Source: Lytechinus pictus | Lineage: Eukaryota; Echinodermata; Echinoidea; Temnopleuroida; Toxopneustidae | DNA: 64,000 bases | Direction of reading: 5' to 3' | Assembly: GCF_037042905.1 (NCBI RefSeq) | Contig: NW_026974140.1 | Location: 12,411,001-12,475,000, forward strand | Part shown: piece after piece, positions 13,662-28,000 of the stretch | Position numbering within the stretch: position 1 is the stretch's first letter | Layout: every line of letters begins with the position of its first letter | Translations under genes and position numbers: made by a program | Notes under the pieces: generated by a model | The model's input: only the letters and a program-made list of their open reading frames with translations | Told to the model about the DNA's origin: nothing | Databases searched by the model: none

Positions 13662-15775
13662 ATTTCTTTGAAATACCCACCTCGTTATATACTGAGAGCC
13701 CCCTCCCCACTCGTCCCTCTGTATCGGAAGTGCTTTTATTTTCATCCAGTTTTCTTCTTGAATTTAGAGAGTGAATACTAAAAACAGATTATTTTAAAAG
13801 AAATAAATACAACCTAGACAAACTTTTGAAAGTGTAGGCTGACCGAGAAGTGCAATCAGATTTAAGCCATTTTTTGAAAAAGTGCAAATACTGGAAACCG
13901 GCCTTTGAAATAAGCTTTGAAAACATTGATTAATCCTATCTGCAAAACTTGTTCTCTCATCTTCTTTGTGTTTTTTAAGATGTTTCTTTATTGTCTGTAG
14001 ATATCTGGGCGGTTATACCCGTTGAATGCCTGCTTCATACCAAGACATATTTCAGCATGCTTCAAATAATCCAATCTTGGCACAAAAGAGGAAATGGTTT
14101 CGGAGGAAACCTTGCAAGTGAGGAGGGAATGTGGTGGAGCAGAAATGTCTTGGCAGCTCTTTGATTTAGCTGTGTTTAGAAGACAAGCAAGCGACAAACT
14201 GTTCTATTGAGGGTTTTGACTCCCAGAGGCGTTTTTTGATCGCCTATACAGACAAGTTGAGGGCACACCACTTGCCCCTTGTTATTCTGCACCCCTGCTG
14301 CAGGCTTAGTGAAATTCCTCCCAAAGTGTCCGGAGAAGTTCTGGAACCAATCATAATACCGTAATGCGGTTCCGCACCTGATCGAACTCTAATCGTTAAA
14401 TTCTCCCAACTACACTCTCAGTAAGGGTTAAGTTGTCCCTTTCAAGTGAAAGTTATCAATATTTTATTGCTTTTATGAATCTTTAGTTGTAGTACTGAAC
14501 TAACTTTGTTTTTCTGCCTCATAATTGTCTCTTTTTGCCTTCCTCATTGCTACTGATATACAATGTAACATCCCTTCATTGTTTTCTAATAGACTTGCTT
14601 GGATAGACATGCAATACACCCTCTCAGTTGAATAAAAACACCTTTTGTGTATGGCTATTTACCCTATTACATAACCCACCATTGTGTTTAAGAATTGGAC
14701 ATGCCCGAATGATGCCCTCAATAGAAGCAGTTACAGATATTCCCTTGGTTGATTCTTCATTGTACATACATACATATATCTCATGAGTGAATTTATGTAA
14801 AGGGTGTTAGCGGGCCTTCATCCATAAGAAATTTTCAAGGATAGAACACGATAATAATGAAATTAGATCCCTGAATAGGTGTATGCAAACCCATAGGTGC
14901 ATCTCCATGTTTCCCCTGTAGCCTGATGGAGAGAGAGAGTATGCACAAACACATACAGCGGGACTACAGTTGACTGCCTTCTCGTGTTACATAGCGATCC
15001 CAGGCCCCCATTCTTCTCTCATTCTTGTTCTACAACATAGCTAATAATTGGGACAAATCCTGGAGATGTTTTTCCTGCGAATTGAGCGAACCCCCCCACC
15101 CCCTTTCCCTTTCTATGGATTTTTGTCAAAAGACAATTCTCCCTTTGCGGGCAAATTGACTATTGGGTATGATAATCTGGACCATTTTTCAGGGCGACCG
15201 TGTCAGGTTTCCCATCATTATGAGGAATGTGACACAACGTTAATTTCTAAAAAGCACTCTTTTGTATCTTGTCGCTAATCAACTCCAAAGCTACATGGTC
15301 TCAAACCAAATTGAAATCTAACAAAATAACATGAAAATGGCACGAACATGTTATTTTCAATACTAATGTAAATCTGATGAATTCACTGTTTTCCTCATGA
15401 CATCTCATTTTCAATTGACATGATGTAAAGAAAGTAAGCAAACATACCTCGAAGAAATGCTTCACTGATGTTTGTGACTCATGTCAACCAATATCAATGA
15501 TGTAAAACAGCAACTTGAAAAAGGGATTATGTAAATGAGAATGATTCCACTGTGTCAACAGAAGAGTGTTGCAACAAATAAGTTGGGAATAATAATGTAT
15601 TATGTAGGGCCTGCTGTAAGACCAGCTAATAGAGCTGAAGAAGCTGTTATGAGAAAATATGAGATGTTATTATTACTATTAACACTACAGCAAAGTGAAT
15701 ACAATTTTGTTGAGTCAATTCCTAGTTTTGTTACTCAATATAAACCAAATGTTATCCTTTCTGTCTCCTCTGCAG

Positions 15776-16049
15776 GTGAATGCCACTGATCCTGATGAAG
15801 GCAGTGCCGGACAGGTCACCTACTCTCCTTCCAGCGGCCTGGTGCCCACCCCTTCCCAGTTCTCCATTGACCCTCGGACAGGCATCCTGTGTGTCATCAG
15901 TAGGCTGGATAGGGACGATGGACAGGGTGAATACAACTTTGCTGTCAAGGCAACGGATGGAGGAGGGCTCATGTCGCATGCCTTTGTCCAAGTGATCCTG
16001 GAAGACATCAATGACAATGTTCCTGTCTTTACATCACTCAACTACAGAG
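15776..16049 (+). CDS. DCHS1: Dachsous exon (first in window): truncated cadherin repeat
   Basis: Residues 1-91 of the visible protein. It opens at VNATDPDEG, part-way through a cadherin repeat, so the first strands are in an upstream exon. It contains DRDDG, KATDGGG and the calcium linker DINDNVP. The acceptor is TCTGCAG, phase 0. It ends in phase 1 with the first base of a Gly codon. Confidence 0.93.
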
Positions 16050-19000
16050 GTAGGCTTTGTGTTATATGATCATTGCAGAGTCAAACTTGACTTGGTTAGA
16101 GAAATCCGGTTGGAATGATGATATTTATACATTTAAACATGACCTGATAGAAAACAAACCATAAAAGAAGACAAAAGAGGGGTCTTGTCAATAAGACTTA
16201 TGAGTTCCATTTGATTAGGCAGAGTTAGGACTTGTACATGATTGACTTAATTAGTATTTATTGTTGCATGTTCTTCGGATCAGACTCAAATGACTGCAAC
16301 AATTAGGTCTCCCCCTCAACAACAAAAAATGTTATGGTTTGGAGCTGGACCACTATATGGTTATTAGTTTAAAGCAAAATGGGAATTATAATTTGCAAAA
16401 GGATTTAACATCCTAAACCAAGAAGTAGAATTTGGATCCTGCTAAGACATGTTGGGATAAAATGACATTCAAACACCGTGAAAGCCATCTGTTGGAGCAA
16501 TGCAAGAAACTGGCATTCAGTTGCAACTAAAGCGAAAGTGCCAAAATCAAGCATTATCAGGCATTGCAAGAAAATAAAGTAGAGATACAATTGAATAAAT
16601 TCAACTGCGAGTTTGCTTATAAAAAAATCAAAGGATTTCCACCTGATTTGTGGACTTATTTTGAATTAAACGTAAGTTTTTTGCAATGCGTCATATGACT
16701 TGATCCAGAGTTTCTAAATAACAATCCGATATCTTGGAGGTTTAAAACATGGCTGCAACAAGAAGCTTACACTGCTTAACATGCAACTCTTTGTTATATG
16801 CCTTTTATGATGCATTTCATTGGTTATTGCGGTCATTTCAAAGTTTTAATGAGGTTATATGGTTCTCTGACCCAGTCATACATTCTTCAGTTACTGAAGG
16901 TGACCCTCTCAAAACTTAAAAGAAAAGAAAGAAATTTATCAAACATAAATAGATTTGTATTATTTATTACCCCTCCATGGCACTCCATAAGAACCCCAAA
17001 CCACTCCCATGAGGGTCATAATTAAAAAGAATGTTCTTTCAGGGCAGCCTTTAGTGTGTTTGCCCAAAGAAACCATTCTGATAAGAAGTTGTTGGTTTGT
17101 GGAGAGCTCTGAGTTTTCTTTCATTTCTGCAACCTAATGTTGTGTAAAATTCTTAAGCTGGTCAGTCATGAAATAAACAAGAAAACAACAGCAGTTATAG
17201 CAAATTATTGCTTTTCTTCACCCAGTGCAAAGTTATAATAGCAATTCAATGATCCTTTAAATTACATTTGTTTAGGACACTGGTGAAAATTGATGGAACT
17301 AAATGTGGGTTTATTTTATGTATGGGGGAGGGATGAATTGGTAGAAACCAAATCAGTCTATTTTTTGTAGAAAAAGAAATAAGTAACAAAAGTAATTATT
17401 TTCTTCAAGTAATAATCTTCATTGTAAGACTTTGTTGAATCTCTTTTGATAACTCTGGTCAATGAAGAAAAAGCAAAATATTGTTGCTACTACACTGGTA
17501 TTATTCTTCTTTTCATTCCAGGTCACATTGAATATGATGCTGCCATTGGAACAGAGGTCAAACATGTGGTCGCTGAAGACAAGGATGCAGGCGAGTTTGG
17601 CCGTGTGACCTATGCCATCAACCCTGCTACCAATGATGGGACTTTCTCTATCAATCAAACTACAGGTAAGTAAAGTTGAAATGTTTTGATACTTATTTAT
17701 TTTATTCATTTTTTTATTGGGGGGGGGGGTTGAAAACCTCTGAGATATAAATGAGTGAAATATCCAGTGGCCAAAATTAAACATGATTTCAATAATTACT
17801 TTACAGTCATTAGATGAAATGATTAGTAAAAAAAATCCTAACATATTACTGAACAAGCTTTAGATTGCATTGAGGTAGGCAAACTGCACTATGGAATGCA
17901 ATTGAAACAAGTACATTTTTAGATCAAGATCACCATAACTAACAAATCAGTACAGTGGTAAAGGATGATAAACATAAATTGATTGAAAATCAAATCATAA
18001 AGATTTTATGCTTTTGTAGGATTGTTTTTTATACTAAGCTTTGCTATTATTTACACAATCTCTTATATCTACAGTGAAAATCAGCTCTATCATTGCTCCC
18101 CTCTGTATTAACCCCTTTCTGCTCCTACCTTCCATTCTATCCCAATGCAGGCCTCATCACATTGATTGGTTCCCTAGACTGGGTCCAACACCCAGTCTAT
18201 AACCTTGAAGTCATAGCTACCGATGGGGGTGGACTGATGTCTGCTAACCATGCCCAGGTTACCATCACAGTGGCTGGACCAGATACTTCACCTCCAGAGT
18301 TTGAATCCTCATCCTACACCTTTGCCGTCCAGGAGAATGCAGCTCAGGTTCTTGTCGGTAGGGTGAAAGCAACTCATGCTGATCCAGGTTAGTCAAAGTC
18401 ATATCACAAGACAAACTAGTTTGTTTAAATTCATGTGCCAGATTAATAGTATTATTAATAGTATATTTCACATTTTTATTAGTTTTCTAAAAGAAATGCT
18501 TTAACCCTCTAGCACCTACAGATTCCTATGTATAATGGCAATTACTCACTGGAGGAAACAATGAAACTGGTAATAAGTAGGCATTGTTCCAAACAAATTG
18601 AAATATTTTTTTATAAATTTACTTTTGTTCATTACAAGTTATATTTATTTTGTAGCATAGGACCTGTTGAATAGAATGTACATGGCAAAGTTCAATCAGA
18701 TGTACGAATATTGACCTTTGACAATCGTTTGCAGAGCGAGAAGAAAAAAAAACAAAAGTTCGGGTTTCAGCCGCCCCAGTCCCACGCCTTCAAAAAAATG
18801 TAAAGTATCACTGACAGAATACTAAAGTTTTCGCCAAATCTTGGATCAAATATGTCAAAAATTAATTCCAACTCACATCTAGATGTCACTCTGTGTGATA
18901 TCCAACGTTTTGATGAACATATAGCAAGGCCCGAGCTTCTTCGGCGAAGTAAGTGGTTTTCCGAGACATGGACGCAGCCATCTTTGCTGAGATCGACTGC

Positions 19001-22000
19001 GCAACAGTCTGAAACTTGCTACACACCGATGCATGTCAATCGTTTTTTCTCTATTATACTCAATAGGAGCATACACTTTTCTATGCAGATCTATGTAGCA
19101 GCCGACCTATACGGTATGCACACGCAATATTACCACGGTAAATCATAGACAAGAGATACTATAGCGCAAAGAAAACGTACGGACGGTTAAGGGCGGTTCA
19201 GTGTGTAATAGGAAGGGCGGTCTCGGGCAGTTCAGGTGCTAAAGGGTTAATGGGTTAATGTGAATTATCCTCAGATGCATGCCATGATTATTGGGTTTTT
19301 TTTAGATATAGAAATGTGAGTGCTGTAATATATTGTGTTGATCAAGAATTTTGTAATTGGAATTTGAAAATAGAATAACTATATTATTTGCATTGTGTTC
19401 CTTAAGTGTGATGAGCCATAGCCAAGAATGAAGTATCTGGAATATATAATATAATTACAAAAATGACATTTTACAGTCATTAACAACCTCCAGATAATAA
19501 TATATGTCCATATATTGTTGTTCTTGATACAGGTATCACGTTTCCAATTACCTATACTTTGACATCCGGTGATCCCAATGACTACTTCAGGATCAACACC
19601 ACAAGTGGGGAGATCTTTACAAGAGGTTCTGGACCTGATCATGAAGAGCAAGCTTTTGTCCTTGTCACAATCCAAGCAGCCAGTGGAATGCCTCCTACCT
19701 ATGACGACGTCCAGGTGAACATTACTGTCACCGATATCAATGACAACAACCCACGCTTCATGGCACGGACTGTACATACAAGCATTCCAGAAAACACACA
19801 GATTGGAACTCCTATCTATGTTGCTACAGCCACAGATCGGGACAGTGGCGACAATGGATTGGTGAGATATGAACTGGTATCGAACCCTGGTAACACCTTC
19901 GGTATAAATGCAGAAACTGGTGAGATCAGGTTGATTAAAGAGGTGAGCTTCAACGATCAGCTAAGCTTCGAGCTTGAAATCCGGGCATACGATGCTGGAA
20001 CACCTTCTCTCAAAGGTAATCTGACCCTCACTGTCATCATCCTCGATGTGAATGACAATGGTCCTGTCTTCACTCAAAGTTTCTATCCAGTATCCATTCT
20101 TGAAAACAAACCAATCAGCACCCCTGTTGTTCAGGTCGAGGCGACTGACAATGACCGTGGCGCAAATGCTCTCATCACTTACACCCTTACGCCAAACGAT
20201 GACTCACCGTACTTTGCAGTCTTTCCTCGTGAGGGATGGCTCTACACACGACAGGTCCTGGATCGGGAGCTCAAGTCTGTCTTCATCCTGAACATCATGG
20301 CTTCCGACGGTGGTAACCCTCCGCAGAACTCATCTGCTACTGTCCAGGTGACTGTGGTAGATGCCAACGACAATGCTCCACACTTCACTAAGAGCAGCTA
20401 TCACTTCCACATCAATGAGAACCAACCGGCAGGTACCGAAGTGGATCAGGTTGAAGCAGTGGATCCTGATCAGGCTGCTAATGGACAGGTCTACTACAGT
20501 CTTACTCCATCCGGGGATTTTACCATTGATGACGAAGGTACATACTACTTTTACATTGATCTAAACAAACTTTTCTGATTTTTTGCTTTTGAATGAGTTA
20601 GACATGCTTTGGGATGTAATCTAAACAGTCAAACATATAAGTATATCTTGAAAAAAAAGGTGTTTTTTCATAATTCGATTTCTTGTGAAAATTGGGGAAT
20701 ATCAATTTTAGAAAATTCACAAACTATGTTTTTGAAATGATCTACAATATTCTTGATGTAGCTAGTGAAAATGTAAAGTTTAAGCAACAAAAAAATCATT
20801 ATCTTTATCTGGATGTTAGTTGATCCACTCTGCAGCTGACTGTTACCGATTTAACTTGAGAGTAATAATTTTTCATGAAGCCTGGGCTTTGCTTGCATTG
20901 TTAAAGGGGAATCCAGCCTTGGCCATAAAATGTTGTGTCGGGAAGGAGAAAAATAAATAAAACAGAATGGTGAAAGTTTGAAAGAAATCGGACAAGCAAT
21001 AAGAAAGTTATAGCTGCTTTAAAATTGAGATCACTAATACTATGTAGATTTCAAATTGGCAACTGAGTAATTAAATTATGACAAGGGGCAAGGACAACTT
21101 TCCCATAGGCCATGTACTTTATTATCAGGGATTAGTGGTTTTCTCCTAAGTACCCATTCCCCTGGGGCAGTAATCTAAATGTAACCCAGGTAGTATATTG
21201 TTTTATATCCTCATGAAAGAAAAATATAATTTGAAATAAAACTTTTTGGAAAAATTACATTTTAGCCATAATATGTATTGGAGTACATGGAAGAGTAGTC
21301 CTTGCCTTACATCACTATGACATCCCATATGCGGCCAATTTGAAGTCTCCATGGGTATCGTGATTACCAATATTTACAACTTTTAAAAATTCTTAACTTT
21401 CTTGTTGTTTGTCCAATATTGTTTAAACTTTCACCTATCAACTTTTCTGATTTTTCTTTTCCTTATAAAAACAGGTTTTTATCTGGGTTGGATTCCCCTT
21501 TAAAGCACAATATCTGATGTCCTTTGTCAATTTCTAACTAGGTGTGATAAGAACAACCCATCCTCTAAACCGAGAGGCTGCCTACAGCTACAGGCTGACT
21601 ATCAGGGCTGTTGATGGTGGAAACCCTGTCCTGAGCTCCTCGGCAACCGTCTACATCAATGTCAATGACCTCAACGACAACAGCCCTGTGTTTTCCCAAG
21701 ATCGTACCTACCTAGCATCAGTGAAGGAGGAGCAACCAGCTGGGGAGTTTGTGGCATGGATTGTTGCCTCAGATGCAGACAGTGGAGTCCTAGGAAATAT
21801 CTCATATTCACTTATTAATAGTAAGTTTGTTTGTTATGTTTGTACTTTTCACTTTGAAAGTATATTATCTGTATCGTTATGTGAAAGAAATTTTGGATTA
21901 AAAATATACTATAACTTTCTTTAGATGTTCTATTAAAATAATTTGTTGTCCATTAGAATGATAAAAACACATAAGCAAGCAAATTTCATTCACTTATAGG

Positions 22001-25000
22001 GAAAATAATCAGAACGATTATACTTGTTAATATTCCACGCCCAGGGTTATCGTGAGAATGACTGATGTTCCCACTCTGGTTTGGCACTTTTTGGATTGTT
22101 TGAAAAATTGATTTTCAAGTTTAGTTAACTACTGCATCAATCTCTGTACTTAATCATTCTAACAAAGCTCTTGCGCACATTGAATAATAATATTCATATT
22201 TGTTTTATGTACAGGTTCTCCAAAGTTTGTAATTGACTCCTCTGGTGTGATCAGTACCGCTGCATCTATCGATAGAGAAGACATGGACTACTACACCCTG
22301 ATTGTCTTAGCCCAGGATGGTGGTAACCCACCCATGCAAGCAACTGCTAGTGTCAGGGTTCGTGTCTTGGACCTTAATGACAACGTCCCAATCGCTGCCA
22401 TGTCTGCCTACATTTTCACAGCCGATGAGAACATCCACCCTCCTACAGTGGTTGGGGTGGTATCAGCCTCAGATATGGATGTCGGGGACAATGGCAAGAT
22501 TTATTACTACATCACCGAGGGCAATGATTTTGATGTATGGGAGGTGAACCACAACACTGGTGAAGTTTACAATGTGAGGGTTGTGGATTATGAGTTGGCA
22601 GCTCACTATTCCTTGACGATCATGGCCCAGGATAACAGTATCCCTCAGACGCACTCCACGTCAATTGATGTCACTATCAACATCATCGACCAGAATGACA
22701 ACACCCCTGATTTTGACCAGAACCTGATCTACCTGACCTTGCAGGAAAATGTCGGTATCAACCATGTTCTCTGGACAGTATCAGCAACAGATGCTGACTC
22801 CGGTCCCAATGGTATCATTCGCTACTCAATCCTCACTGACCAAGACTTCTTTGCAATTGACGAGTACACTGGTACTCTTCGCACCATACAGAATGTCGAT
22901 CGTGAAATCAACCATGTTTTCCTTCTGGTCATCCAAGCACAGGATCAGGCTGTCAATGTTAGCGCAAGGAGGGCAGCGACCACTACGGTGGAAATAAGGA
23001 TCTATGACAGCAATGACAATGATCCTGTGTTTGTGTCTAGGACTTCTACAGATGTCATGGAAGATGAGCCTATTGGGTTCAATGTGATTCACATCATAGC
23101 AACTGATGAAGACAGTGGTGAGAATGGGAGAGTTGGTTATAGAATCATCTCAGGAAATGAGGATGGCAAGTTCAGCTTGGATTCTGTAACTGGTAAGTTT
23201 GGTGATGTTCTTCAAAAGAAAATAGAATATAAGTGTATCCAGCGGTTTTTATATATAATTCCTTTGAATTTTACTATTTTTGAGATTAGATTGTACTCTT
23301 TTTTTTTTTTTTTTGAACACCTGTGGTGAACGTCTTGTAAACTATGCTCTTTACTTTTGTCTTACTCTTTCAGTTTTATCAGTAATTTTTTTTTGATACT
23401 CCAAATAATTTTGCAGGATATTATAAAACAAAAAATCAATAGACATCTTATAGGGATGCTAATGTTAAGGCAAAATTTTAATGAATTCAGGCCACTGATT
23501 ATTGCATAATTTATGAAGTCTGAAACCAGCTGTGTAAAATATATCTTCTTATCATTCAGGTTTGCTGACAATCGCCCACTCACTTGACCATGAGCACAAA
23601 CGAGACTATGAACTGGACATCCTGGCCACTGACCACGGCACTGTCCAGCGAACGGCCACCCAGACCCTCTCCATCAGGGTGATTGATGTGAATGACCAAC
23701 CACCACGCTTTGAGCAGTCTATCTACACCATGAATGTCTCGGAAAGCCAAGTACCTGGAACCTACGTCGGAACAGTGGTTGCCATTGATCTTGATTCAGG
23801 TATGTATTGAATTTCTTTTCACAGATGTGGCTCTGTAACATAAAGCTGTAATAGCGATTTATCATGGGCTGATTTCTGCAAACAGCCATCTTAATTACAG
23901 TAGCTATTTGCTTGTGAATTTTTATGTACAATAAGTCATGCATGATAAATCTAGATTGCAATTCTCATTTGTGGATAGCTACTTACTGTCAGTGTATATT
24001 ATCGGTAGGAGTGCTTGCCCTTTTGACATATAGTCGTAATGTAAATATATATTTCAACATTAGCATGAGTAATATGTTTCTTATTTTTACAGGTATCAAT
24101 GGCAGGATAACATATGAGCTACCAGAGGAGATAGCTAGAGGACTTTTCAGAATCAATTCTACAACAGGAGAGATAAGAACGATATCTATCCTTGATAGGG
24201 AACAAAGGGACTCGTATGTTGTTACAGGTATGCAATGAGACAGGCAGGCCCTGTTTCTTCAAGAGTTGTGATCAATTCCATTCAAATCAGTCACAACTAT
24301 TGAAACAAAAATAGAGTGAACTAATTGGTCAAATTAATGATGCACTCGTATCAATTCATCTGAGCACGATGCATCATCATATTCATATGCAATCTGTGAT
24401 TTGTGTATGTTGCTTTCCATTTTAGAAATGAATTTAATCTATCATGTTATGAGATGCACGCATAATCTAACAAATATTCTAATATGAGGTTCAAAAGCAT
24501 GCTACGGTTTCACAATTGATGAATTAATTACCAGTATGTGAAGTCTCTTGAGTGTAAAAGAACTATGTAATCATTATTCAAAGATAACTTGTAATTAGCA
24601 TTACATTACAAGGAAAGTCATGTCAGGTTAAGCTAATGAATAAATGGAAAATGTTTGCATCTATCTTGGAAGTTGATGAATGTCATATGCTTTTAAAATG
24701 TAATGAACTGTAAAGAGAGTTCATACTGAGCATAGGTTTATGATTGTTTGGGTGTATTTTATCTTGACTACAGTATATGCTATGGATGGAGCCTTTCCTG
24801 CCCGTTATGATATGGCCACAGTTCTCATCTATGTGATGGATATTAACGATAACAATCCGGTCTTTGCTCCACCAACGTTTGACATCACCCTCCCCGAGAA
24901 CCAGAGTCCTGGTGTTATCCATAACGCCATAGCAACGGATGCAGATGAGGGACCAAATGGGGATCTCATTTATGAAATTACAGGTAAGTGAAATTGGTGA

Positions 25001-28000
25001 CATCCTGTGAATAATGATATGATTTCAATTTGCTGCAAGGCCATAATTATTGAGTGCTCTTAAAAGCTGTAATCTGTCATTAATTTGATTTTTAATACAT
25101 ATATAACAGAGTTAAAAGAATGTGATACATCTTTGTCAAATTACTTGATTAAAAACTTTGTCGAATGTATTATCCTTATCCTTGTGTGTTGCACAAGATA
25201 TTTGTGGTGAATTTTCAATAATTGATGCACAGAGAAATTTAATAGTTATTTAGTAAAGTTGTTAGAAATTGCAAATAAATATCACTGTTAGTGTAGCATA
25301 ACCTGTTGAAGCAAAGTAAAAATTTTGTGATACTTTTTATCTAAATGAACCTTTAACTTATTTTTTTTTAGGTGGGGATCCAAATAATGCCTTCTCTATC
25401 GGTCAATCTACCGGTGCACTATCAACATTGAGGGCGCTAGACAGGGAAGATGTAGCCATGTACATGCTCGTCATTACCGCAAGAGACCAGGGCACATCAC
25501 CAAGGAGTGGCACCACGACCATCCGTGTGACTGTGACCGATCTCAACGACAATGACCCTGTATTTGACACCATGTCATATTACAAGAGCATTCCAGAGAA
25601 CACTGCCATCAACAGTTCTATTCTTACAGTAGTTGCTGATGATGCTGATGAGGGGCTGAATGGTGATGTGTATTATACCATTGATAATACTACCGTAGGG
25701 CTGTTTACTATAGATCCAGAAGAAGGAGAGATTATGACCACTGGGTGAGTATTTTTTATCACTTCTTCAAGTCTATCTTGTTCCCAAATGTTTGTTGTAG
25801 AAATAAAATTCTTGTATGAAATAAACTTACTGAAGTAAGTTGGGTATGATTTCATATTAGTGATGAAGACATCCTCACATTAATACGATCATATATGCTT
25901 CACTGACCATCCATTGGAACCTGAATTAAAGAACCTATCCATGAAGACCATCTGATGTAAAATCATTGTACGTTGTTGCTTTTTTAATAATGTCTTGTCG
26001 AACAACTGAGCAAATTGTGATATTTTTATAGAGGAAACTTATGACTAGTCAACTTTTTATATATAGGGTGATGGTTCTTCATATAAGACTGGATGTTTAA
26101 AAACTCTATGGCCTGTATTCTGAAGTTGGGTTTATTTTAAACTCTGGTCTAAAGTTGTGGTTTAACTATGGATAGGCAACTGTGACATAAATCTCAAGCA
26201 GTAGAGATTCAATTTACTAGCTCATTTGACTCTCTAATCATTCTCAACTCTCTGGGGATGATAAATAAGAGAGTTGTCTTCACAATTAAAGCATTAGGAA
26301 AGAACACAGTAAACATAAGAAACATACAATGTAAAGAATATTCTGAAATTTTGGGCTTCCCATAATTTTAGCACAGGCTTAGACCATGGTCTAAGTTAAA
26401 TTGACTTCAGAATACAGGCCTACAGCAAGAAACTTTTTCAGAAAGAGACCAATTTTTTTTCTTCTTAAAATCATGAAAGAGTTTTATAATAATCTACTTT
26501 AATGGAGTACATACATGGCAATAAGTTCTTTTTATGATCAGGCATCAGTCATGAAAATATTATTAAAATCATTTAATAAACACTCACCCTTTCCTCCCTA
26601 TTCCAGTAAATTTGACTATGAGAAGGAGACCCGCTACACATTCCAAGTGACAGCCACCGACAACGGCATCTTCGGTCCTCGCAGTGAACGTGTTCAGGTG
26701 ACCATCGAGATCAGTGACGTGAACGACAACGCCCCGGTGTTCAAGACAATTCCCATCAGGGCAAACGTCACCCAGAATGCATCTCCAAACACCTTTGTGG
26801 CAAACGTTGAAGCAGATGACAAGGATTCAGGAAACAATGGAGAAGTTAATTACAGGTTCGAACGTCTTCTGACTATTTATCTCTTTTAGGGGGTAGGGGG
26901 CGGAGTGGAATGTTAGGGGGTTTTATCAAAAGATAGACAACACATATCAGTGGGAAGCAAGTGATATTTTCTATGATCTATTTCTGTTTACTATAAGTTG
27001 TCATTTGTGTTGAACCCGATGGTAGTTTATAGGGTTATAATGGGGGAGATATTTGGGAGTTAAATCATACAACCCTATATAGTGCTGTCACTGTACATGT
27101 ACATGAAGATATGAATAACAGATTGATTGGATGATTTTATTCAGAGCCATTAAGTTGGTAATTGAGTATTCAACAGTTGATGATTTTCTACTATTCTATT
27201 GATCTCTTTTATGATTTTGATTGATTTTGCTCGCTGTTTTGTTTATTTTCCTCCTCATATCAATAATTTCAATTAATGATGAGAGCATCTTAATGACATA
27301 ATTGTAATTCTTTATTTTTTCTATGTTCAGATTTGCCCAGCAGTCCTCGTCCTTTGCTATTGATACTGTCACTGGGGTTATCACAACAAAGACCCTAAAC
27401 CTTGGCATATTGTTTTATCACCTAGAGGTCATGGCCTATGACCTTGGGTCACCATCATTGACCAGCAATGGTATGTCATCACCTTTTAATAAATGCCATT
27501 TACTAGTCAATATTTGCCTCGTAATGATGAATGTAAAACAATAGCATTAAGAACATCGTGATAAGATTAGTTGCAGGCTAATTCATGTATTGATGATTGA
27601 CAGAAAGGAAATTTGTACTTGTTTAAGTCAAATTTTTGGCACATGTTGATTTTCTCAATAGTAAAACTTATCCTGTTGCCTATATTCACAAATATTATGG
27701 ATTAATTGAAAATTAGACTCTTGATAGTATGTGAAACCTGGCTCTTTACAATATTTATCTTCAGGCATTGTAGAGGTATGGGTTGGAACATCTGGATCTG
27801 GAGGCTTAGAGTTTAGTCAGCCAACCTATGTAGTCCAACCATCGGAGGCAGCAGACAATGGAAACGTTGTCCTGTCACTACAAGCCTTTCTTCCTGATGG
27901 AGGTCGCTCCGATGATATCTTGTACAGCCTGGTCAGTGGGAATGAGAATGGAGCTTTCGGGATCCAAGTCCAATCAGGTACGTACTGCCTCAAAGAATGT

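Larger units (their letters stand above)
1..15775. other. Long non-coding stretch, probably an intron of the Dachsous gene
   Basis: I see no exon here on either strand. The open frames are short, lack family resemblance and are not flanked by convincing splice sites. The first cadherin exon at 15776 opens in phase 0 in the middle of a repeat, so an upstream exon must exist. In vertebrate DCHS1 a single large exon carries the N-terminal repeats, so a long intron ahead of this point is expected. The stretch is AT-rich and holds the repeats listed separately. It could also contain enhancers, which I cannot recognise from sequence alone. Confidence 0.6.

Noticed and set aside
15752-16041. Minus-strand frames opposite the first cadherin exon
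   Set aside because: Shadows of the + strand exon, which has splice sites and family motifs.
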